Shown: one piece after another, positions 36,926-46,167 of the stretch
Layout of the letters: each line of letters begins with the position of its first letter
How positions within the stretch are numbered: position 1 is the first letter of the stretch
Source: Anaerolineae bacterium
Lineage (GTDB): Bacteria > Chloroflexota > Anaerolineae > SpSt-600
Direction of reading: 5' to 3'
Assembly (NCBI GenBank): GCA_025062375.1
Contig: JANXAG010000001.1
Location: 114,922-178,137, forward strand
DNA: 63,216 nt
The notes under the pieces: generated by a model
What the model was told of the DNA's origin: nothing
Seen by the model: only the letters and a program-made list of their open reading frames with translations
The model's database searches: none
Position numbers and translations under genes: made by a program

Positions 36926-38077
36926 TTATATGCTGAGAATTACAACCGCCCCACTGGTGGTGGGGATGCCACGCCATCCGAAAGCGAGGCCCACTTGAGC
37001 GTTGGGCACCTGGCGCTTCCCAGCTTCTCCTCGGAGCTGGAAGACCACTTCCATGACTCTTACTAGGCCTGAGGCCTCCAGCATGCGACCCATCCCCAGG
37101 TTACCTCCGGAGGGGTTTACGGGGAATTCCCCTTCCAGGCAGGTGTAGCCTTCTTCCGTGAGGATTCCTGCTTCTCCTGGGGCGCAGAGCCCTAAAGCTT
37201 CCATGTGCTGAAGTTCCTTGTAGGCGAAGGTGTCGTCAATTTCCGCAAAATCTATCTCATGCCGGGGGTTGCGGATCCCAGCCATTTCGTAGGCCATCTT
37301 TGCTGCTTTTGTGGCGTAATCGGCTCTTGCCCATGAACGGGATTCAAGCCAGAAGGTGTCGTTGGCCCAGCCTATGCCCCGAATCCATACCGGCTTGTCG
37401 GAGAGGGCCCGGGCCACATCTCCAGAAGCCAGAACCATTACGATAGCTCCATCGGCATGGCGGCTTATTTCCAGAGAGGTAAGCGGTTCAGCGACCGGTT
37501 CGGAGGCGAGGACGTCCTCAGGGGTAAGCTTGGCGGGATAGGAGGCTAAAGGGTTAAGGAGAGCATTCCGACGGTTTTTAGCTACTACCATAGCGCATTG
37601 CCTGTGAGTTGTGCCAGTTTCGGCAAGGTAGCGGCGCATCTCCATCCCTGCAATGGCATAGGGGTGGAAGGCCAGAGGCCTGTTAAATACAGGATCCAGA
37701 GCAAAAGCCAGGACGTGGGAATAGCAGAGGATATTGGAAGCTTTGCTGTGGGATTCCACCACTACCACATCAAATTGTCCAGTTTTTATCTGGAGAAAAG
37801 CAGCTGCAAGGCCGTGGATTCCTTCGCCGCAAACGGTTTGAACGGGCCTGAGAACTCCTCCCAGTTGGTCCGGGACATATTCGTTGGATATGCTGGTGCC
37901 TTCGTGGAAATCTTCGGCAACGGACACAAAGCTCTGGACGTCTTTGCGGGGGTTTATACCGGCTTCTTCGTAGGCCTTTGTGGCGGCTTCAAACATGAGT
38001 TCCTTAAAGGAGAGCTCGGGGGTCAAAGGGCGGAAACCTGCGTAACCTACTCCTATTATGGCCACTTCTCTGCTCAT
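36926..38077 (-). CDS. Thiolase-fold protein (SCP-x/Ltp2-like), copy 2, catalytic His missing
   Basis: The 383-residue paralogue of the next gene starts at ATG 38077 (MSREVAIIGVGYAGFRPL) with GAGGAG upstream. It retains a Cys at the nucleophile position (QTVC83GEGIHG), but the GHP histidine motif is GRM (NPSGGNLGMGRMLEASG). It is first in the thiolase/DUF35/CoA-transferase operon. It may form heteromers with the second copy. Whether either is a thiolase or an aldolase cannot be settled by reading. Confidence 0.82.
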   Translation of the reverse strand: MSREVAIIGVGYAGFRPLTPELSFKELMFEAATKAYEEAGINPRKDVQSFVSVAEDFHEGTSISNEYVPDQLGGVLRPVQTVCGEGIHGLAAAFLQIKTGQFDVVVVESHSKASNILCYSHVLAFALDPVFNRPLAFHPYAIAGMEMRRYLAETGTTHRQCAMVVAKNRRNALLNPLASYPAKLTPEDVLASEPVAEPLTSLEISRHADGAIVMVLASGDVARALSDKPVWIRGIGWANDTFWLESRSWARADYATKAAKMAYEMAGIRNPRHEIDFAEIDDTFAYKELQHMEALGLCAPGEAGILTEEGYTCLEGEFPVNPSGGNLGMGRMLEASGLVRVMEVVFQLRGEAGKRQVPNAQVGLAFGWRGIPTTSGAVVILSI

Positions 38078-38201
38078 GGCAATTCTCCTCATTGAGAAGT
38101 TTAAAGTTATTTTACTCAATTTGCGGAAGGAGGCAAATTTTTTCGGTTCTCGCGGCAGAAATTGCGGCTGCTCTCAAAGCTGGTGACAAACTTTTATGCT
38201 T
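38078..38201 (-). promoter_or_regulatory. Spacer with weak promoter candidate for the thiolase operon
   Basis: On the minus strand a TTGCCT, 16-base spacer, TAAAAT arrangement lies upstream of the first thiolase gene. It is AT-richer than its surroundings. The match is modest, and read-through from the ABC operon upstream is possible. Confidence 0.35.
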
Positions 38202-38915
38202 TCAGAAGGTGTTCAGAATTATCTCTTCCGGACGACGTTCCCCGACGATGCGTCCGTCTCGCAGCAGCAGGATTCGGTCTGCGCAGCGAGCCACCCATGG
38301 ATTGTGAGTGACGAGGATGATGGTCATTCCCAGGTCGCGGTTCAACTCCCGCATGAGAGCGACAATTTCAGCTCCACTTTGAGAGTCCAGGTTGCCCGTT
38401 GGCTCATCAGCCAGGAGGATGACCGGGCGATTTGCCAGAGCACGCGCTATAGCCACCCGCTGTCGTTCTCCACCCGACATCTGGCTGGGCAGGTGGTTCA
38501 TCCGATCGCGCAGGCCCACCCGTTCCAGCAATTCTTCCGCTCGCCTTCGGCGCTCCCGGCGGCTGATGGGCTGGCCTATCATGGGCACTTCCACGTTTTC
38601 CCGCGCCGTCAATGTGGGAATAAGGTTGTGCAGCTGGAAGACAAAACCCACCGTCCGAGCCCGGAAGGTGTCCAGGTCCCGAATCCGGGCCAGATCCTGC
38701 CCGTTCACCCAAACTTCCCCGCTTGTGGGCCTGTCCAGTGCACCGAGGATGTGGAGCAGCGTGGATTTTCCGGAGCCGGAAGGCCCCATGATGGCGACGA
38801 ATTCCCCACGGCCCACGGTCATCGTCAGCCCATTTAGCGCCCGGACTTCCACACCCTCTCTGTAAACTTTCACCAAGTCCCGCACGACGACAATGGGTTC
38901 TCTTTCCACAGCCAT
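38202..38915 (-). CDS. ABC transporter ATP-binding protein, MacB/LolD type
   Basis: The 237-residue ATPase has Walker [10 protein letters not shown], the ABC signature [15 protein letters not shown], Walker [15 protein letters not shown] and the H-loop VTHN. It belongs to the LolD/MacB group, which drives FtsX-type permeases without transporting through the membrane in the usual way. It is last in a three-gene unit with the adaptor and permease, eight bases from the adaptor. Confidence 0.94.
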   Translation of the reverse strand: MAVEREPIVVVRDLVKVYREGVEVRALNGLTMTVGRGEFVAIMGPSGSGKSTLLHILGALDRPTSGEVWVNGQDLARIRDLDTFRARTVGFVFQLHNLIPTLTARENVEVPMIGQPISRRERRRRAEELLERVGLRDRMNHLPSQMSGGERQRVAIARALANRPVILLADEPTGNLDSQSGAEIVALMRELNRDLGMTIILVTHNPWVARCADRILLLRDGRIVGERRPEEIILNTF

Positions 38916-38923
38916 CGCTCCCT

Positions 38924-40030
38924 TTATTCTTCAATGTCCACAAACGCTGTCATTCCCCAGCGCAGGGCTGGGTCCATCTCTTCCAAGGCGATGATGGCGG
39001 TGTAGCGCACCCCGCCAGCCCCTGGCTCCGCCATCGGGTAGATGCGGATAATCCGACCTTTAAACACCCGGCCCGGCACTGCATCAAAAGTAACGGTTAC
39101 TTTCTGGCCCACTTGCGCTCGCACTACGTCCACTTCGTCCAGATCGGTAGTTTCCACCTGTAGCGTGTTCAGGTCTCCCAGTGTCACCAGCGGTTGGCCA
39201 GGCACGACCAGTTCTCCAGCCCGGACATGAACCCGGCCAATAGTTCCAGCAAAGGGCGCGCGGATTTCACAGCGGCTCAGGGTCAGCCGCGCTGCCTCCA
39301 GGGCAGCACGGGCACGGATTACCTCAGCTTCGGCTACGGCGATTTCTTCCGGCCTTGGCCCTGCTTCCAGCCGTGCCAGCCGGACTCTGGCTTGCTGCAG
39401 TTGAGCCCGGGCCGCCGCTATATCAGCAGCTGGCGGGTTCAGGAGCACATCCAGCCGGGCTCTGGCGATGTTGTAAGCTCCGGTAGCCTGCTCCAGCTGC
39501 AGCGCCTCTGGCCGGAGCCCAATGGCAGGATCCCACTTCACCCGGTCGTAGGCTTCCTGGGCCCGCCGCAGGTTGACCTCTGCCTGGGCGAGTTCCGCCC
39601 GTGCCACCGCTACCTGCACCGGATCGGGTTGGAGCAATTTCTGGAGTGCAGCCTGGGCCGCTGCCACTGCCGCTCTCGCCTCTTCCAACTCTTCCGGACG
39701 CGGACCAGCTTTCAGGGCGTCCAAGCGGGCCTGTGCGGCGGCTAAAGCTGCCTCCGCCTGCTGCACCGCCAGCTGAGCATCGGCGGGGTCCAGCTGGATC
39801 AGCACATCTCCAGCTTTAACCTGGTCGCCCGGCACCACACGGACTTCCAGCACCACTCCACCTGTTTGGGCGCTCAGGGTAGCCCACACTGCCGGAACTA
39901 CTTTGCCGCTGACGGAAATGACCGACCGGGCTTCCTCCACCGTTTCCGGGGGTGGCGTTGGCGCAGCCTGACCACAAGCCGAAAGGGGTAAAACAGCAAG
40001 GACCATAGCGATTACAAGCACCCTACGCAT
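38924..40030 (-). CDS. Lipoprotein membrane-fusion adaptor (HlyD/MacA family)
   Basis: The 368-residue adaptor has a lipoprotein signal (VLPLSACGQ; lipidation at Cys19). It shows split biotinyl-lipoyl halves (GVVLEVRVVPGDQVKAGDVL and IRAPFAGTIGRVHVRAGELV) around a long Ala/Glu/Arg-rich helical hairpin (about residues 85-245), then a beta-barrel domain (TVTFDAVPGRVFKGRIIRI). Such adaptors couple MacB-like pumps to export. Lipid anchoring fits a cell with a single membrane or an outward-facing inner-membrane adaptor. Confidence 0.9.
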   Translation of the reverse strand: MRRVLVIAMVLAVLPLSACGQAAPTPPPETVEEARSVISVSGKVVPAVWATLSAQTGGVVLEVRVVPGDQVKAGDVLIQLDPADAQLAVQQAEAALAAAQARLDALKAGPRPEELEEARAAVAAAQAALQKLLQPDPVQVAVARAELAQAEVNLRRAQEAYDRVKWDPAIGLRPEALQLEQATGAYNIARARLDVLLNPPAADIAAARAQLQQARVRLARLEAGPRPEEIAVAEAEVIRARAALEAARLTLSRCEIRAPFAGTIGRVHVRAGELVVPGQPLVTLGDLNTLQVETTDLDEVDVVRAQVGQKVTVTFDAVPGRVFKGRIIRIYPMAEPGAGGVRYTAIIALEEMDPALRWGMTAFVDIEE

Positions 40031-40057
40031 TATCAGCCTCCTCAGGAGAGCTCAGGT

Positions 40058-42292
40058 TCATTCGTACCTAAGGGCTTCCACCGGATGCATTCGGGTGGCC
40101 CGCCAGGCCGGGTAAAGGCCACCAAGCACGCCCGCCACCAGCGAGACCACCGCTGCCTGCCCGAAGAGTCCCGGCCTGAAAACTGGAGCGAAAGCCTGAG
40201 CGATCCCCGGCATCCGGGTTGCTCCCACCGCCAGAAGGACGCCCAGCAGGGTTCCCCACAGGCCTCCCAGAATTCCCAGCAGGAGCGATTCCTGCAAAAT
40301 CACTCTCAGTACCTGACGGGGCCGCCAGCCCAGCGCCCGCAGAACGCCTATTTCCCGCGTTCGCTCCAACACGCTCATCAGCATCGTGTTGAGCATCCCC
40401 ACAGCGCCGATGAAGACCGCCAGGAAAGAAATCTGGTTCACCGCCTGCCGCATTATCCGCAGGTCGCTAACCACCCGCTCGGCCTCGGTGGTGAGGGCGA
40501 AATCAACCCCTGGAAACGCAGCCTTCAACCGGTCTCGCACCAGTGCTGCCTCTTGAGGTCGCTTCAGCTTGATGTAGTACATCTGGACCTGTCGCGGTTT
40601 GCCTGCAAGCATCTGGGCCTCCCGCAAGCTGACAACTGCACCTATGTCCTCATAGGCGACGCCCGTTTCGTAAATGCCGACGACGCGAAAGGTGGTCTCC
40701 TGGAGGCGGAGCGTGTCTCCCACCTTAAGGCCCATGTGCTCCGCCGCGCGCCGCCCAACCAGTATCTGGCGCGGTGCTGTGAGGGGACTACCTTCCACAA
40801 TACGGAAGTGGCCCATAACAAAACTACGCGGGTGGTAGCCGGAGAGGATGAACATGGGCATCTTTTCTATGCTGAGCACGACAAAAATACCTCCCGCTAC
40901 TGCCTCCACTTCGGGCATTGCAGCGATGCGTGACCCTACCCGCTCGTCTATTGCGCTGAAATCGGCATCTACATTGGCTTGCATGGCGATCAGGTCCACC
41001 TGACTATCCCGCCAAATCTGGGAGAACATCACGTAAGTGCCATCGGCTATGCTGCCCAGAGCTACCATAGCAGCGATACCGATGGCGATGCCCAGCGCAG
41101 TCAGTGAGGTACGGGTCCGGCGCCGGAGGAGGTTGCGGAATGGCATCCCGCCAGGCAGTGGGCGGGAGATACGGCCGCTGACTCCGCCTTCGTAGCGGAG
41201 TGCCTCCACGGGCAGGAGCCGGCTGGCCCACCACGCCGGATACGCTCCACCTACCAATCCCAGCACTCCTACCGTGACCAGTGCCCGGAGGAAAAGATCC
41301 GGTGAGAATTGAGTGCCCCAGGAGCCAATCCAGCCTCCAGTCCGGCGGACCAGAAGGGCCGCTGCCACTCCCAGGAGGATGCCCACGATTCCTCCCAGCA
41401 AGGAAAGTGCAAGCGATTCCTGCAGCACCATCGTTACCACTTGACGACGTCGCCAGCCAAGTGCTCGCAGGACTCCGATCTCCGTGGTCCGCTCAAAGAC
41501 GGACATAAAGAGGGTGTTGGTCATCCCCACTCCGCCAATGAGGATTGCCAGCCCGGCTACCGCCATCGCCATTGCATCTATCACGCGCACTATGTATTCC
41601 TGGTCAATGAACCCTACTGTGGGGATCACCGAGAGGTCCGGAAATTGACGGGCCATCCGGGCGCGGAACGAATCGGCCACTCCAGGATCACGGAGTTTGA
41701 CGTAGAGGAGGGTCACCCGGCGCGGTTGAACGGTCAGAGTCTGAGCATCTTCCAGAGAGATAACAGCTGCTGTGTCTTCAAAGCTGCTACCTGTCTCATA
41801 AAGACCGGTAACGCGGAACGGAACCTGGCCCACGTAAAGGAGATCGCCCACCTTTCGGCGGAGCCTTTCGGCTGCCTGGCGGCCCAGCAGGAGAGGTCTC
41901 CCCCGCCGCACCGAGGTTTGGTCCAGCCGTTCTCCCTCCAGGATGCGGAACCGGCGGATGGCGAACCCTTGAGGGTCTAACCCAAGGCAGAAAAGATACG
42001 AGCCATCATCCAGAATGGCGCTGGCGAAGACCATGCCATCCACTGCGGCGACCTCAGGCATAGCCCGCACTTCATCGGCGATGGCCTGGTCTATGCTGCC
42101 CATGATGGCCGTGAAAGCCCCTGCCTGCGTAACGACGAAGTCGGCCTCAGAGCCACGCACTATGGAGGCGAGGCCCTCCCGAAAGGCACTTGCCACCGCC
42201 CCCAAGGCGACGATGGCCGCCACTCCGATGGCGATCCCGAAAAGGGTGAGAATTGTCCGCCCTTTGCGGCGAAACAGGTTCCTCAGCACCAT
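40058..42292 (-). CDS. Duplicated FtsX-type ABC permease (two MacB-like units in one chain)
   Basis: The 744-residue membrane protein contains two head-to-tail MacB-like units. Each has an N-terminal helix (TILTLFGIAIGVAAIVALGA; TSLTALGIAIGIAAMVALGS), a periplasmic MacB_PCD domain and an FtsX core of three helices (GGVGMTNTLFMSVFERTTEI; GAVGMLNTMLMSVLERTREI). A normal permease has one unit and dimerises, so this chain supplies the whole dimer. With the adaptor and ATPase it forms a complete exporter. Substrate is unknown. Confidence 0.9.
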   Translation of the reverse strand: MVLRNLFRRKGRTILTLFGIAIGVAAIVALGAVASAFREGLASIVRGSEADFVVTQAGAFTAIMGSIDQAIADEVRAMPEVAAVDGMVFASAILDDGSYLFCLGLDPQGFAIRRFRILEGERLDQTSVRRGRPLLLGRQAAERLRRKVGDLLYVGQVPFRVTGLYETGSSFEDTAAVISLEDAQTLTVQPRRVTLLYVKLRDPGVADSFRARMARQFPDLSVIPTVGFIDQEYIVRVIDAMAMAVAGLAILIGGVGMTNTLFMSVFERTTEIGVLRALGWRRRQVVTMVLQESLALSLLGGIVGILLGVAAALLVRRTGGWIGSWGTQFSPDLFLRALVTVGVLGLVGGAYPAWWASRLLPVEALRYEGGVSGRISRPLPGGMPFRNLLRRRTRTSLTALGIAIGIAAMVALGSIADGTYVMFSQIWRDSQVDLIAMQANVDADFSAIDERVGSRIAAMPEVEAVAGGIFVVLSIEKMPMFILSGYHPRSFVMGHFRIVEGSPLTAPRQILVGRRAAEHMGLKVGDTLRLQETTFRVVGIYETGVAYEDIGAVVSLREAQMLAGKPRQVQMYYIKLKRPQEAALVRDRLKAAFPGVDFALTTEAERVVSDLRIMRQAVNQISFLAVFIGAVGMLNTMLMSVLERTREIGVLRALGWRPRQVLRVILQESLLLGILGGLWGTLLGVLLAVGATRMPGIAQAFAPVFRPGLFGQAAVVSLVAGVLGGLYPAWRATRMHPVEALRYE

Positions 42293-42382
42293 GGTAAAAT
42301 CTCTGCGACCCCAGAGGTTAAGATGGACATTTCGCCCAGAATATGGTTTCCGCCCGGGAAGGGCAGCCAGGATAAGTTTACA

Positions 42383-45300
42383 TCAGGCCATCATCTTCCC
42401 CAAATTCTGCAGAGTCCGGACGACATCCCGGGGCAATGTGACGGGTTTTCGGCCCAGCATGTAGCAACTAACGATTAGGTGAGCTGCGCGTTCCACTATC
42501 TCCACCAGGTTGCAGGCCTGACGCAGGCTGCTGGCTGCCACCACAACCCCGTGGTTCTGGAGGAGGCAAACTGGACTGCGTTCCATTGCTTTCACCACTG
42601 CCTGAGCCAGCTCTTTGGTCCCTGGCATGATAAAGGGAACCACTGGCACTTCCTTCAGGAAGGCGGCTTCGGTGGTGACGGGCAGGAAAGGAAGCCTGCT
42701 TAGAGCCAGGATAGTTGCATAAGGCGCATGGGCATGGACAATGGCCTGGGCCTCCGGCTGCGCCCGATAAATGGCGGTGTGCATCGGCCACTCCGAGGAA
42801 GGAGCCAGAGCGCCAGGCTCCAAAGCCTGACCCTCAAATGTAATCCGCACGATGTGTTCGGGCCGCAAGGTGCCCTTGTGAAGCTGGGATGGGGTTATCC
42901 AGCATTCTTCCCGCCCCTCTATCCGGACGCTCACGTTTCCTCCGGTGGCGGTGATCAATCCCAGCTGGTAAAGTTCACTGACTGCCTGAACGATTTCCTC
43001 GCGCAGGTCTTCCCGCACCGGTGCCGGAGCAGGAACCACCGGGGTCGGAGCGGCACCAGCAAAATCTACTCCGCCCATCTCCTCCCGTGCCTGATTGTAA
43101 AGCCGAACCAGGTCTCCCTGGAGGCGCTGCATCCCCATGGCCAGCCGCACATCCCCGCTGAAGGCGAGTTTGCCGCTCATCGCTGCTTTCGTGCCGCTGA
43201 GCCGGCCGCTGAAGATTCCGTCCAGCGTTTCTGCTGAAGCCTTCATGCGCACCTCAGCAGGCTCAGGTGGTGCCCCGAGCCCGGCAATAACCCGTCCTTC
43301 CCGAAAACCGATGTGGAATTCCAGTCCCAGATCGGTCACAACGTAATGGCTCATGACCCGTTGCCTGGCGGCAAAGTGGTTTACCTTAGGATCTTCTTTC
43401 ACCAGTTCACAGAAACGATGGAGGATTCGCTCCATCCGGGCACGTATATCCTGAGGGCCAGTTGCCTCTTTCATGAGGGATTCCTCCTCCCGTAAAATTT
43501 GCTGTTCCTGCTGGAGGTCGCTGACAGCTGGGCCAGGGCGCTCTGCTCGCTCCCTCAAAAGCTTTTCATCAATCGGCCTGCGAGGGCCTGTCCAGGAAAA
43601 ACTTTCCAGTGTTTGAGGGTTCAGGATGTGCAGTGGCCGTTCCCCACGGAGTAGGCGATCCAGGTCTTCCACCACCATGCGCCCCTGGTGAATGGCTACC
43701 TCTTCTGTGTTTCCACCAATGTGAGGTGTAGCGATGACGTTGGGCATAAGGAGCAGCGGGTCATCGGAGGCCGGGGGTTCTACGGAGAAGACATCCACTG
43801 CAGCACCAGCCAGGTGGCCGCTCTGAAGGGCTTCAACGAGGGCCTTTTCATCCACCAGAGCCGCGCGGGCGGTGTTGATCAGAAAGGCCCCCCGCTTCAT
43901 GCGAGCCAGTTCCTCCCGACCGATCATCCCGCGCGTTTCAGGGGTAACTGCTGCATGCAGGCTGATAATATCGCTCTCGGCCAGGAGGCGTTCCAGAGAG
44001 ACCAGCTCGGCATCGTATAGGGCAGCGTCCTCAGGCCCGATGTATGGGTCATAAACCAGCAGGCGAACGCCGAAAGGTACCAGCCTGCGGGCCACTTCCC
44101 GCCCAATCGCTCCGAAACCCACCAGACCAACAGTCTTACCCCAAAGTTCACGTCCCAGGAACAGTTCATGGGCCTGGCCCATCCTTGCCATGTCTCCAGC
44201 TTCTCCTCCCGGCTGCCGCAGAAAACGATCAGCCAGTATTAGGCGGCGCAGGAGAGCTATCATGAAAGCCACGGTCAAATCGGCAACGGCATGGGCATTA
44301 CGGCCAGGGGCATAGAGCACCGGTATGCCCAGGGCTGTGCATGCATCCAAATCCACGTTTACAGCTCGCCCCCGGCATGAAACTATCACACGCAGTTCAG
44401 GCAGACGCTGCAACGCATCCAGATCCACCACATCCACTTCTGTGATAAAAACATGCACGCCCTGGAGGGCTTCCACCAGCTCATCGCCAGTGAGCACTCT
44501 AAGGGAATCGCGATAACAAGCATATTCAACATCTCCCAGGAGGCGCAATTGATTCAGGCTTTCCTCGTCCATCTGGGCGGTAACCAGTATCTTTGGTCGG
44601 AATTGAGCCCGACGGGGCCGTGACGGGGGTTCCATCCCCATGATTGTTTGCACTATGCGGTTAGCAGCGTGATCGCGGAATTCGCACTGTAATTCGCAGA
44701 GCTTCTGCCACTCCGAATAAAGGGAAGAATAGAATTCTGCAGTCCCCTTGTTCGGCCGCACCAGAGCGGTATGCACCAGCCGGGATATGCCATCGATCAG
44801 GCTGGAGAAAACCCCCGCACCAGCTCCAGCACAGATGGCTGCACCAAGCGCAGCACTTTCGGGAGTTTCAGAACGGTATACCGGGACCCCTAAAACATCG
44901 GCAACGAGCTGGGTCCAGAAGGAACTGCGGGTCATCCCGCCGCTCATACTCACTGAGGAAGGCGCTCCCATAACCCTGGATATTTGTTCCAGATTGGCAC
45001 GCAGGGCAAAAGCCATTCCTTCCAGAACGGCACGGCATACCAGGGGGCGGACGGATTTTCCCTCACCCGTGAAGTGGCAGAGGGTCAGGCTTCCTGCAGG
45101 AAAGGCCATAGCCCGGGCATTGAAAACGTGAGCCCCGAAGGTGGAACACAACCCACCGGCGCCAGGTGATGCCCGAGACGCTTCGGCCAGCAGGCGCACG
45201 TGGGCGAAAGGTGAATCGGGGAACAGCACCCGTGCAAACCATTCCAATGCCCTTCCAAGCTGTCCGGCATTGCTTTCCAGCACCCAGCGCCCCGGCAACA

Positions 45301-46156
45301 CGTGTAAACCGGTCCAGAGGCGACCGTCAGGGTCCAGGAGCGGGCGGTCAATAATCCCCTGGATTGGGGCGGTGGTCCCTGCTACAATTCCGATCTCGCC
45401 TGGGGTAATAGTTCCCATCCCCAGCAGAGCACACTGAGTATCCGCTCCACCCACGGCTACGGGGATGCCGGGAACCAGCCCCAGCTCCCCTGCAACTGAA
45501 GCTGTCAATTTGCCGAGGAAAGTTCCAGAGGGGACAACTGGAGGGAGCACTGAAAGCGGCAGGCCAAGTTCTTCCAGCAGGTCCGCAGCCCACTCCCTTC
45601 GGTGGAGGTCGAAAAGCATGGATTCTCCTGCGTTTGAGAAGTCAGTAGCTATCTCCCCGCAGAGGCGATAGGCCACCCAGTCGCTGATCGTCAGGGCCAC
45701 AGAGCCCTGGAGCCAGTCGGGGTGGTGGCGAGCCAGCCACTGGAGGCGGGAAGCCAGGAAAATCGGGAGAGGCCAGCGGCCGGTGCGGGAATAGAAATTT
45801 TCGCCCTTTTCCGCAGCCAGATCCGTGCTCTCAGCGGCGGCGCGAGCATCCAGATTAGGGACAGCTAACAGAACCCGGCCGTTTCGCACGAGCACAAGGG
45901 TGTGGCGCATGGAGGTAACAGCGATCCCCAGGACATCGGTCGGGGAAATATCTGCTTTCTGGATAACCTCTGCCACAGTTCTGGCAAGGAGAGCCCAGTT
46001 CTCATCGGCTTCAAAATCCCAGGCCCATCCCCCTTCAGGAGAGGGAGGATGCTGCCACAGCCGGTGGGAAGAAAAAATTTTGCCCGTCTCCACATCCACC
46101 AGAAGGGCACGCACAGAACCTGTTCCCGCATCAATCCCCAGCAAGTAACCGCCCAT
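42383..46156 (-). CDS. Four-domain fusion: FGGY kinase / 2-hydroxyacid dehydrogenase / SCP2 / class II aldolase
   Basis: One 1257-residue chain. Residues 1-490: FGGY carbohydrate kinase (GIDAGTGSVRALL; GGADTQCALLGMG; AGTTAPIQG; SGGMTRSSFWTQ). Residues 520-850: NAD-dependent D-2-hydroxyacid dehydrogenase with GFGAIG at 681-686 and the catalytic His in TPHIGGN at 812. Residues 905-1030: SCP2 sterol-carrier domain (LGLEFHIGFREGRVIAGLG). After a Pro/Ala linker, residues 1050-1257: class II aldolase/adducin with GGNVSVR, zinc ligands in VHAHAP (1141, 1143) and NHG at 1201-1203. The ATG at 46156 follows AAGGAGGAGG; an upstream in-frame start adds 14 unconserved residues. It may channel a sugar-acid or polyol through oxidation, phosphorylation and aldol cleavage. 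It follows the epimerase gene by 11 bases. Confidence 0.92.
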   Translation of the reverse strand: MGGYLLGIDAGTGSVRALLVDVETGKIFSSHRLWQHPPSPEGGWAWDFEADENWALLARTVAEVIQKADISPTDVLGIAVTSMRHTLVLVRNGRVLLAVPNLDARAAAESTDLAAEKGENFYSRTGRWPLPIFLASRLQWLARHHPDWLQGSVALTISDWVAYRLCGEIATDFSNAGESMLFDLHRREWAADLLEELGLPLSVLPPVVPSGTFLGKLTASVAGELGLVPGIPVAVGGADTQCALLGMGTITPGEIGIVAGTTAPIQGIIDRPLLDPDGRLWTGLHVLPGRWVLESNAGQLGRALEWFARVLFPDSPFAHVRLLAEASRASPGAGGLCSTFGAHVFNARAMAFPAGSLTLCHFTGEGKSVRPLVCRAVLEGMAFALRANLEQISRVMGAPSSVSMSGGMTRSSFWTQLVADVLGVPVYRSETPESAALGAAICAGAGAGVFSSLIDGISRLVHTALVRPNKGTAEFYSSLYSEWQKLCELQCEFRDHAANRIVQTIMGMEPPSRPRRAQFRPKILVTAQMDEESLNQLRLLGDVEYACYRDSLRVLTGDELVEALQGVHVFITEVDVVDLDALQRLPELRVIVSCRGRAVNVDLDACTALGIPVLYAPGRNAHAVADLTVAFMIALLRRLILADRFLRQPGGEAGDMARMGQAHELFLGRELWGKTVGLVGFGAIGREVARRLVPFGVRLLVYDPYIGPEDAALYDAELVSLERLLAESDIISLHAAVTPETRGMIGREELARMKRGAFLINTARAALVDEKALVEALQSGHLAGAAVDVFSVEPPASDDPLLLMPNVIATPHIGGNTEEVAIHQGRMVVEDLDRLLRGERPLHILNPQTLESFSWTGPRRPIDEKLLRERAERPGPAVSDLQQEQQILREEESLMKEATGPQDIRARMERILHRFCELVKEDPKVNHFAARQRVMSHYVVTDLGLEFHIGFREGRVIAGLGAPPEPAEVRMKASAETLDGIFSGRLSGTKAAMSGKLAFSGDVRLAMGMQRLQGDLVRLYNQAREEMGGVDFAGAAPTPVVPAPAPVREDLREEIVQAVSELYQLGLITATGGNVSVRIEGREECWITPSQLHKGTLRPEHIVRITFEGQALEPGALAPSSEWPMHTAIYRAQPEAQAIVHAHAPYATILALSRLPFLPVTTEAAFLKEVPVVPFIMPGTKELAQAVVKAMERSPVCLLQNHGVVVAASSLRQACNLVEIVERAAHLIVSCYMLGRKPVTLPRDVVRTLQNLGKMMA

Positions 46157-46167
46157 CTTCCTCCTCC

